A stretch of DNA of 13,415 bases. Source: CAYTSW01 sp964440605 (GTDB lineage: Bacteria > Planctomycetota > Phycisphaerae > Phycisphaerales > UBA1924). A program made the position numbers and the translations under genes. Shown one piece after another: positions 7,253 through 13,415 of this stretch. The first letter of the stretch is position 1, and each line of letters opens with the position of its first letter. Location of the stretch: assembly GCA_964440605.1 (NCBI GenBank), contig CAYTSW010000073.1:1-13415 (forward strand), read 5' to 3'. The notes under the pieces were generated by a model that was not told the DNA's origin, searched no databases, and saw only the letters and a list, made by a program, of their open reading frames with translations.

Positions 7253-9471
7253 TGGGATCGCGTCGTCTGGTTCGGAGCATGTTCGTGCGCCGGGTGCTTG
7301 TCATCGGCGGAGCGATTACTCTGGGCATGGGGGCGCTGGCGGCGGCTTCGTACCGGCTGACGGTGGTGATGGGCGACGAGCTGCGGGCGGCTGCGGAGCG
7401 GACGCTGCTGGACGAGCGATGGACGCCGACGGTGCGGGGGCGGATCCTCGATCGGAAAGGACGGGTGCTGGCGTATGACCGCCCGGCGTTCGACCTCGAA
7501 GTGGATTACGCGCTGATCGTTGGTGACTGGGCGACTCGGGAGGCGGCACGGGTGGCACGCGAGCGGGCGGGGGAGCGGTGGAACGCGCTGGACGTGACCG
7601 ATCGCGAGGCGTTGATCGACGCCGAGCTTCCTGTCGCTCAGGCCCGGATCGACGCGCTGTGGGACGAGATAGCCGTTGCGCTGGATGCGGACCGGGCGGA
7701 GCTGGACGAGCGTCGCCAGCGCATCACGCAGACCGTGGAGCGCATGGCCAGCGCGGTGTGGGAGCGACGGCTCGAGCAGCGTCGGGAGGAACTCAGCCGC
7801 GACCGCGAGACGGCGGTGGAAGTGACGCTCGAGGATGTCAAGACGCCGCTGCGTGAACAGGTAACGGCGCACACGGTCGCGACGGGCGTCGTGGGTGAAC
7901 AAGCCTTTGCGCTGCGTCGGCTGGCGGAGAATCACGAGGGTGTCGAAGTCGTGCCGGGCGGGCGGCGAACGTACCCGTTCGAGCGGGTGGTGGTGGATGT
8001 CGACCGTTCGAGTTTTCCGCCGCCGCTGCGGGAAGAGGGGTCTTCGACGGAGTCGGTCGAGGTGGCGGGCGTGGGGACGCACCTGCTGGGTTGGATGCGC
8101 GGGGTGTTCGCTGAGGACACGGAAGCGCGGCCTCGGGTGGAATCGGAGACGGGCCTTGTGGATCGTGGGCACTATCGCCCGGGCGACCTCGTCGGATCAA
8201 CCGGGGTGGAGTCAGCGCGAGAAAACGAGCTGCGGGGCTTGCGTGGACGGGTGGTGACGCATCGCGACACGGGCGTGGAGGAGGTGGTTTCGCCGGTGAA
8301 CGGCGGGGACGTGCGGCTGACGATCGACGTGATGCTGCAGGCGCGGGTGCAGGCGCTGCTGACGCCGGACGTGGGCCTGGCGCGGGTGAACGCGTGGCAC
8401 GGGAACGCGGTGCTGGAGGAGCGGACGCCGCTGAACGGCTCGGCGGTGGTGCTGGATGTGCAGACGGGCGAAGTGCTCGCGGCGGTGAGCATGCCGACGT
8501 TCACGCGGGATCAGATGCGCGAACATGCGCAGGCCATGGCAGAGGACCGGCTCAACGCGCCGCTGGTGAACCGGCCGCTCGCCAAGGCATACATGCCCGG
8601 CTCGCCCGTGAAGCCGTTGATTCTGGCGGCGGCGGTCACGGAGGGGGTGCACGCTCTCGGGCGTGCGATCGCGTGCACGGGCCACCTGATCGAGGACAAG
8701 CCGGACCGCCTGCGATGCTGGATCTACAAGCGCTTCGGCACGACGCACAACGACCAGCTCGGGCACGACCTGAACGCGCGGGAGGCGATCGGGCTGTCGT
8801 GCAACATCTACTTCTACACGCTCGGTCGCGATCTGGGGCCGCGCCGGCTGAAGGCGTGGTTGGAGAGATTCGGCATCGGCGAGCGCATCGGTCTTGGCGT
8901 GGGCATCGAGAGCGCGGGGAACGCTGGGGACAAACTGGACGGCAAGCCTCTGTACCTGGGCGACGCGACGCTCATGGGAATCGGGCAGGGGCCGGTGACG
9001 TGGACACCCCTGCAGGCGGCTGACGCGTACGCGACGCTCGCGCGCGACGGCGTGCGCATCGCGCCGCGGCTGTTCAAGGACGCACCGGTGCGTGGCGAGG
9101 ATCTCCGGCTCGATCTCTCGTCGGTCGATGCGGCGCTGGATGGGCTGCGCATGGCGGTGGAGGACGAGCGCGGAACGGGGTACGCCATCCGGTATCCGAC
9201 TGGCGAACGCTTGAAGGTGTTCGATGTGGAGGGGGTGCGCGTGTGGGCGAAGACAGGGACGGCAACCGCGGCGCCAACGCTGGGGGCTGACGGAGAGGTG
9301 TTGCGCTCCGGCGACCACGCGTGGATCGTGGCGCTCGTCGGTGATGAGTCGGACCCGTCGCCCCGGTACGCGTTGTCGGTGGTGCTCGAGTATGCGGGGA
9401 GCGGTGGGCGCGCGGCGGGGCCGCTGGCGAACGAGGTGGTGCGGGCGCTGGTGGCGGAGGGGTATCTGTGA
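7252..9471 (+). CDS. mrdA: penicillin-binding protein 2 (elongation transpeptidase)
   Basis: This 739-aa class B PBP crosslinks new peptidoglycan during side-wall growth with its SEDS partner RodA, encoded just downstream. Order of parts: short cytoplasmic tail, one membrane anchor (about 14-38), the RGRILDRKGRVLA pedestal motif (62-74), a long charged helical insertion (about 95-200), pedestal segments including GSTGVESARENELRG (315-329), then the transpeptidase domain. The catalytic SxxK is S451-PVK454, SxN is Ser516-Cys-Asn518, and KTG is 667-669 (AKTGTAT). GQGPVTWTPLQAADAYATLARDG near 583-605 is typical of PBP2. All active-site motifs are intact. It is longer than E. coli PBP2 (633 aa), largely through the insertion. 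Start: ATG at 7252, with a probable leaderless promoter; an in-frame GTG at 7171 and an ATG at 7279 are alternatives. Confidence 0.93.
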   Translation: MGSRRLVRSMFVRRVLVIGGAITLGMGALAAASYRLTVVMGDELRAAAERTLLDERWTPTVRGRILDRKGRVLAYDRPAFDLEVDYALIVGDWATREAARVARERAGERWNALDVTDREALIDAELPVAQARIDALWDEIAVALDADRAELDERRQRITQTVERMASAVWERRLEQRREELSRDRETAVEVTLEDVKTPLREQVTAHTVATGVVGEQAFALRRLAENHEGVEVVPGGRRTYPFERVVVDVDRSSFPPPLREEGSSTESVEVAGVGTHLLGWMRGVFAEDTEARPRVESETGLVDRGHYRPGDLVGSTGVESARENELRGLRGRVVTHRDTGVEEVVSPVNGGDVRLTIDVMLQARVQALLTPDVGLARVNAWHGNAVLEERTPLNGSAVVLDVQTGEVLAAVSMPTFTRDQMREHAQAMAEDRLNAPLVNRPLAKAYMPGSPVKPLILAAAVTEGVHALGRAIACTGHLIEDKPDRLRCWIYKRFGTTHNDQLGHDLNAREAIGLSCNIYFYTLGRDLGPRRLKAWLERFGIGERIGLGVGIESAGNAGDKLDGKPLYLGDATLMGIGQGPVTWTPLQAADAYATLARDGVRIAPRLFKDAPVRGEDLRLDLSSVDAALDGLRMAVEDERGTGYAIRYPTGERLKVFDVEGVRVWAKTGTATAAPTLGADGEVLRSGDHAWIVALVGDESDPSPRYALSVVLEYAGSGGRAAGPLANEVVRALVAEGYL

Positions 9472-9587
9472 TGGTGGGAGCGCACAGCACCGACCCGCAG
9501 AGTTGGTTCGGCAACGCCCGACGACGCGAGCAGCCGGGTTCTGCTTCGCAGTACCCGGGCACCCGTGACGTTGGGGTGGCCTCGTGA
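9471..9587 (+). CDS. candidate 38-codon ORF bridging mrdA and rodA
   Basis: An ATG at 9471 overlaps the mrdA stop (TGATG), and its own TGA (9585-9587) overlaps the rodA start (GTGA). GGAGGGG (9456-9462) lies eight to ten bases before the ATG, a better ribosome site than rodA's own. The peptide begins MVGAHSTDPQSWFG and is polar, with an Arg cluster (RRRE) in the middle and no membrane segment; I recognise no family. About three quarters of its codons end in G or C, fewer than in the flanking genes. A strong hairpin (9534-9558) lies inside it. It may be a translated coupling leader for rodA rather than a gene for a functional protein, or a chance ORF. Confidence 0.35.
   Translation: MVGAHSTDPQSWFGNARRREQPGSASQYPGTRDVGVAS
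9534..9558 (+). other. strong hairpin just upstream of rodA
   Basis: CCGGGT (9534-9539) and CTGC (9541-9544) pair with GCAG (9548-9551) and ACCCGG (9553-9558). The loop is TTC and there is a single T-T mismatch, so 10 of 11 positions pair. It ends 25 bases before the rodA GTG. No T tract follows, so it is not a rho-independent terminator. A role in rodA translation or mRNA processing is an inference. Confidence 0.55.
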
Positions 9588-10873
9588 ATCCGGAGCGGTT
9601 GGAGCGGATCACGTCGTATCACCGCGGGCTGGGCGGGGGTGATCCGGGCTTCTTCGATCGGCGCGGGCGGTCGCTGACGCGATCGCCTGTCGCGTGGGTG
9701 CACGCGGGTTGGCTGGTCGTGGGGGCGACGCTGACGTTGTGGTTGATCGGGGTGTACTGCATCGGGCTGACGAACGGGTTGGACGGACCGATGCTGAGCG
9801 GGACGGCGGTGCGGCAGCTCGTCTTCGGCGGGCTGGGGATCGTGGCGGGGGCGGTGGTCGCGGTGCCGCACTTCCGGCGGTACGTGTACCTCGCGTGGCC
9901 GATGGCGGCGGGGGTGATCCTGCTGCTGGTGATCGTGCTGCTGCCCTTCGTGCCGGAGGAGATCGTGCGGCCTCGCAAGGGCGCCCGCCGGTGGATCAAC
10001 GTCGGCATTACGGAGTTTCAGCCCAGCGAACTCGCGAAGATCGCGTACGTGCTGGTGACGGCGAGCTGGCTGCGATTCCGGCGGAACCATCGGCGGCTCA
10101 AGGGATTGGTCGTGCCGGCGCTGCTGGCGATCGTCCCGATGGCGCTGATCCTCGTCGAGCCCGATTTGGGGACGGCGATGCTCTTCCTACCGGCGGCGGT
10201 GGCGATGCTGCTCGCGGCGGGCGCTCGGCTGAAGCACCTGATCTCAACGGCGGTGCTGGGCGGGGCGTTCGCGGCGGCGGTGGTGGTCATCTCGCTGGTC
10301 GCGGCTCAAGCGGAGCAGTACCCGCTGCTGCGACCGCACCAAGTGGAGCGCATCCAGGCGGTGATGGACAGCTTCCGTGGGGACGACCGTTTCGTCGACG
10401 ACCGCGGCTTTCAGGGTCGCCAGGCGATCACGCTGATCGGCGCGGGCGGCGCGACGGGCAACGACGAGGATCATGCGCGTGCGCTGGTGTACTTCTCGCG
10501 CCTGCCCGAGCGGCACAACGACATGATCTTCGCGGTCTTTGCAACGCGCTTCGGGCTCGCGGGGATCATGGTGCTGCTGGGGCTGTACGCGGTATGGATC
10601 GCCGGCGCTCTATGGGTGGGCGCGGCGGCGCAGGATCCGTTCGGGCGGCTGGTCGCGGTGGGGCTGGCAGCGCTGGTCGCGACGCAGATGGGCATCAACG
10701 TGGGGATGACGGTGGGCCTGCTGCCGATCACGGGGATGACGCTGCCATTCGTCAGCGCGGGCGGGTCGAGCCTCGTCGCGGGGTTCATCATGGTTGGGCT
10801 CATCGTGAACGTCGGGCTGAGGCGGCCTCGCTACCAGTGGGGGCGGCGGAGCTTCGAGTTCGACGATGAGTGA
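9584..10873 (+). CDS. rodA: RodA, SEDS-family peptidoglycan glycosyltransferase
   Basis: This 429-aa polytopic membrane enzyme polymerises lipid II into glycan strands during cell elongation and works with PBP2, encoded upstream. Visible features are a cytoplasmic N-terminus (1-38), about ten membrane segments, the motif RRWINVGITEFQPSELAK (135-152), VEPDLGTAMLF (191-201) with the catalytic Asp194, and the C-terminal TGMTLPFVSAGGSSL (383-397). The segment HNDMIFAVFATRFGLAG (311-327) has Thr-Arg where most RodA and FtsW proteins have Glu-Glu before the Gly. FtsW is the alternative assignment, but pairing with PBP2 favours RodA. The GTG start has no strong Shine-Dalgarno and overlaps the stop of the 38-codon ORF, suggesting translational coupling. 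rsmG follows within 26 bases. Confidence 0.94.
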   Translation: MNPERLERITSYHRGLGGGDPGFFDRRGRSLTRSPVAWVHAGWLVVGATLTLWLIGVYCIGLTNGLDGPMLSGTAVRQLVFGGLGIVAGAVVAVPHFRRYVYLAWPMAAGVILLLVIVLLPFVPEEIVRPRKGARRWINVGITEFQPSELAKIAYVLVTASWLRFRRNHRRLKGLVVPALLAIVPMALILVEPDLGTAMLFLPAAVAMLLAAGARLKHLISTAVLGGAFAAAVVVISLVAAQAEQYPLLRPHQVERIQAVMDSFRGDDRFVDDRGFQGRQAITLIGAGGATGNDEDHARALVYFSRLPERHNDMIFAVFATRFGLAGIMVLLGLYAVWIAGALWVGAAAQDPFGRLVAVGLAALVATQMGINVGMTVGLLPITGMTLPFVSAGGSSLVAGFIMVGLIVNVGLRRPRYQWGRRSFEFDDE

Positions 10874-10899
10874 GTCGCCCGGTGCGCTATGCTGCGCTG

Positions 10900-11685
10900 A
10901 TGAGCGAGCCCCGCGAGCCGTTGACGCTTGATCTCTCGGTGCGTGCGTTGGAGCCGCCCACGTCGTTCGTCGAGGCGACGGACGCGTTCGGCCTGTCGTT
11001 CGACGAGGGCGACCTCGAGCGGCTGGGCCTGTTCCTCGCGCACCTGCTCGACGCGAACACGCGGATGAATCTGACGGGGATCACCCAACCGGAGGAGGCG
11101 TGGCACAAGCATGTGCTCGACGCGTTAACGCTGCTGCCCATGCTCTCCGAGTTGGAGCATGGTTCGCGTGTGCTGGACGTGGGCAGCGGCGGGGGCGGGC
11201 CGGGCGTCCCGCTGGCGATCGTGACGCCGAAGCTGCGGTTTACGCTGATGGACGCGACGGCGAAGAAGACGGATTTCATCGGTCAGGCGGCGGCAGCCGT
11301 ACGCGCTTCGAACGTGGAGACGGCGACCGGCCGGGCGGAGGAACTGGGGCAGGACCGCGGCGTGAGGCGTGGTGACGAGCGGGTGGGCGGACATCGCGAG
11401 GCGTACGACGCGGTGGTGGCGCGAGCGGTGGGACCCTTGGCGGTGGTGGCGGAGTTGACGACGCCGTTTGCGAAGGTTGGCGGCTTGACGCTGCTGGTCA
11501 AGGGCGGGCGTGCGGAGGACGAGCTCTCGGAGGCGAAGCAGGCGCTGCATTTGTTGCATGTTGCGGAGGCTGGCGTGGTGGAGACGCCGACGGGGCGGGT
11601 CGTGGTGCTCGAGAAGCTGCGTCGGACGCCGAAGGCGTATCCGCGGAGGGTGGGCGAGCCGAAGCGCCGGCCGTTGAGCCAGTAA
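10900..11685 (+). CDS. rsmG: 16S rRNA (guanine-527-N7) methyltransferase
   Basis: This 261-aa cytoplasmic Rossmann-fold enzyme uses S-adenosylmethionine to methylate N7 of G527 in 16S rRNA. Family motifs are the NLTGIT segment (57-62), HVLDALTLLPML (71-82), the SAM loop VLDVGSGGGGPG (91-102), LMDATAKKTDFI (116-127) and VVARAVGPL (172-180). It is longer than the usual 200-215 aa because of about 30 extra N-terminal residues and a basic Gly-rich insertion (about 150-167). The start is uncertain: ATG at 10900 is chosen, but an in-frame GTG at 10870 would overlap the rodA stop (GTGA) and add ten residues. Neither has a good Shine-Dalgarno. It follows rodA closely and is probably co-transcribed with it. 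No clear terminator is seen after it. Confidence 0.93.
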   Translation: MSEPREPLTLDLSVRALEPPTSFVEATDAFGLSFDEGDLERLGLFLAHLLDANTRMNLTGITQPEEAWHKHVLDALTLLPMLSELEHGSRVLDVGSGGGGPGVPLAIVTPKLRFTLMDATAKKTDFIGQAAAAVRASNVETATGRAEELGQDRGVRRGDERVGGHREAYDAVVARAVGPLAVVAELTTPFAKVGGLTLLVKGGRAEDELSEAKQALHLLHVAEAGVVETPTGRVVVLEKLRRTPKAYPRRVGEPKRRPLSQ

Positions 11686-11905
11686 GCCGTGGAAAGGACG
11701 CTGCTTGTCTGCGGAGTGGCGCGTCGTCGTCGCGCAGGTTGGGAGTGAGCGGTCGGCTGTGTGTACCCTCGCAGGCGGCGTAGGTGTTTGATGAGATCCG
11801 GCGCGTGCCGTCGGGTCTGAAGGTCCACTACGCTTGCCGAATGGGACGATCGAGACGCCAGCGTGGAGACTCAGCGAGCGGTTGGTCGGCGTGGATGGTG
11901 CGCGG

Positions 11906-13415
11906 ATGACCGGGGTTGACGTGTCGCAGATGTTGTCAGGTGAGGGCCCGATCGCGCGGGAGCTGGGCGAGGGGTTCGAGGCGCGGCCGCAGCAAGTCGA
12001 GATGGCCCGGGCGGTGGCGCGGGTGCTGGAGGAGCGGGCACACCTGCTGGTGGAGGCGGGCACGGGCGTCGGCAAGAGCCTCGGGTACCTGGCGCCGGCG
12101 ATCGCGCGGGCGGTGGAGCGGCGGGAGCGGGTGGTGGTCGCGACGAACACGATCGCGCTGCAGGAGCAGATCATCGGGAAGGATCTGCCGCTGCTCGAAC
12201 GTGTGTTCGCCGATGAGCACGGCGAGCCGCTGTTCCGGGCGGAGTTGGTGAAGGGGCGAGGCAACTACGTCTCGGTGCGGCGCCTGAAGCTGGCGTCGGA
12301 GCGTCAGGAAAAGCTGCTGCCCGATTCGGCGAGCCGGCGGTCGCTTCACGTGATCGAGGATTGGGCGATGTCGACGCGCGACGGGACGCTGTCGACGTTG
12401 CCCCAACTCGAGCGGGGGGGCGTGTGGGACAAGGTGCAGTCCGACGCGGGCAACTGCATGGGGCGTAAGTGCCCGACGTATTCCGCGTGCTTCTTCCAGC
12501 AGGCACGGCGGCGCGCCGAGCGAGCCGAGGTGCTGATCTGCAACCACGCGCTGTTCTTCAGCGACCTGGCGCTGCGCGTGCGGGGTGTCGGATTTTTGCC
12601 GCCCTACGAGCACGTCATCCTCGACGAGGCGCACAACGTGGAGGACGTGGCGAGCGACCACTTCGGCGTCTCGGTGAGCGAAGGGCGCGTCGCGCACCTG
12701 CTCTCGACGCTGCACCGCCCGAAGCAGCAGAAGGGCTTCCTCGTCACGATGGGCGTGAGCGGCGCGGACCTGTCGCGGGTCGAGGCGGCGCTGGCGTGGG
12801 TAAGAGAGGCCGACATGGCCCGCGAGGCCTTCTTCGAGCGGGTGGCACGGATGGTCGAACGCAGCGGCAAGGGCGGGAGCGAGGGGACGGTGCGCGTGCC
12901 CGAAGGCGTGACGCTCGACAACGAACTCAGCGAGCCGATGAGTGCGCTGGCGGGGGCGCTCAAGGGCCTGCGTGACTTGGCGGGGCGCGATGAAGACCGC
13001 TACGAGCTCAACGCGTACGTTGAGCGGGCGCAGGCGATCGCCGACGAGGCCGAGGCGTTGTGCGAGCAGACGCTCGACGGGTGCGTGTATTGGGCCGAGG
13101 CGAAACGGACGGAGCGGATGGGCGTGCGGGCGACGCTGAGCTGTTCGCCGGTGGAGGTGGCGCCGCTTCTACGCGCGCACCTGTTCGGCGGTGAGCACAC
13201 CGTCGTGCTCACGAGCGCGACGCTGACGACCGCGGGCGGGTCGTTCGAGCACGTCAAGTCGCGGCTCGGTTGCGAGGAGGCCGAGACGCTCAGCCTCGGC
13301 TCGCCCTTCGACCACGCGCGGCTGGTGGAGCTGTACGTCGACCCGTCGATGCCCGACCCGCGCAGCGGCGGGTACGTGCGCGCGCTGGGCGACCGCGTCG
13401 TCCAGCGCGCGCACG
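11906..13415 (+). CDS. dinG: DinG/XPD-family ATP-dependent DNA helicase, 3' end beyond the window
   Basis: The frame is open from ATG 11906 to the right edge (503 codons and one base), so the C-terminal helicase motifs are missing. DinG helicases unwind DNA and R-loops 5' to 3' during repair. Visible parts are the Q-motif-like FEARPQQVEMA (24-34), Walker A EAGTGVGKS (50-58), ATNTIALQEQI (79-89), the iron-sulfur region (121-195), DEAH box ILDEAHNVED (238-247) and LTSATL in the second helicase half. There is no N-terminal exonuclease domain, so it resembles the E. coli DinG/YoaA form. Three cluster cysteines (184, 189, 195) keep the E. coli spacing, but the first is Ser123 (GNYVSVRRL). GTG at 11891 is an alternative in-frame start. 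A 220-base gap separates it from rsmG; no promoter is obvious there. Confidence 0.93.
   Translation, partial: MTGVDVSQMLSGEGPIARELGEGFEARPQQVEMARAVARVLEERAHLLVEAGTGVGKSLGYLAPAIARAVERRERVVVATNTIALQEQIIGKDLPLLERVFADEHGEPLFRAELVKGRGNYVSVRRLKLASERQEKLLPDSASRRSLHVIEDWAMSTRDGTLSTLPQLERGGVWDKVQSDAGNCMGRKCPTYSACFFQQARRRAERAEVLICNHALFFSDLALRVRGVGFLPPYEHVILDEAHNVEDVASDHFGVSVSEGRVAHLLSTLHRPKQQKGFLVTMGVSGADLSRVEAALAWVREADMAREAFFERVARMVERSGKGGSEGTVRVPEGVTLDNELSEPMSALAGALKGLRDLAGRDEDRYELNAYVERAQAIADEAEALCEQTLDGCVYWAEAKRTERMGVRATLSCSPVEVAPLLRAHLFGGEHTVVLTSATLTTAGGSFEHVKSRLGCEEAETLSLGSPFDHARLVELYVDPSMPDPRSGGYVRALGDRVVQRAH

Noticed and set aside
8212..9612. Minus-strand open frame of 466 codons opposite mrdA
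   Set aside because: Arg/His/Pro-rich composition typical of a complementary-strand frame; mrdA on the plus strand has all PBP2 active-site motifs.
11728..11744. GCGCG-N7-CGCGC inverted repeat after rsmG
   Set aside because: Only 5 bp, no T tract, and the kind of match expected by chance at this GC content.
11686..11905. Possible small gene or promoter in the rsmG-dinG gap
   Set aside because: Short open frames starting with TTG exist, but none has a ribosome site or convincing promoter boxes.
11125..12264. Minus-strand open frame of 379 codons across the rsmG-dinG gap
   Set aside because: It crosses both rsmG and dinG, is Ser/Arg/Thr-rich and low in complexity, and has no recognisable domain.

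Overview
This window is a high-GC chromosomal segment with dense bacterial gene packing. The best lineage guess is a planctomycete of the Phycisphaerae type. That guess rests on the short C-terminal sorting tag of the first complete gene (VPSPGAAA, a hydrophobic stretch, then an Arg cluster), the long, divergent PBP2 and the strong G/C third-position bias. No marker gene settles it. I see no rRNA, tRNA, CRISPR array, transposase, integrase or phage gene.

Left half (1-5226), all minus strand. A possible gene start runs off the left edge (1-72). Next come a secreted PEP-CTERM-like protein (181-822) with a good terminator, then urocanase hutU (1067-2773), a membrane-anchored thioredoxin/peroxiredoxin-like protein (2880-3554) and histidine ammonia-lyase hutH (3649-5226). 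Transcription runs hutH, redoxin, hutU, so the first two histidine-degradation steps (histidine to urocanate to imidazolonepropionate) are encoded on either side of an exported redox protein. The later steps (hutI, hutG or hutF) are not in the window.

Right half (5294-13415), all plus strand. A multi-pass membrane protein of unknown function diverges from hutH across a 67-base gap. It is followed by the type IB GTP cyclohydrolase folE2 (6361-7155), then a cell-elongation pair: PBP2 (mrdA, 7252-9471) and the SEDS glycosyltransferase RodA (9584-10873). These two make and crosslink side-wall peptidoglycan. The 16S rRNA methyltransferase rsmG (10900-11685) follows, and a DinG-type helicase (11906 onward) is cut by the right edge.

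Most of the window is ordinary housekeeping and catabolic content, and I find no convincing new multi-gene system. The points most worth a second look are: a 38-codon ORF that bridges mrdA and rodA with overlaps at both ends and contains a strong hairpin; a DinG in which the first of the four Fe-S cysteines is serine while the other three keep the E. coli spacing; a long charged helical insertion in PBP2; a RodA lacking the usual Glu-Glu in a conserved segment; a probable leaderless promoter for mrdA; and the redoxin gene inside the hut cluster.
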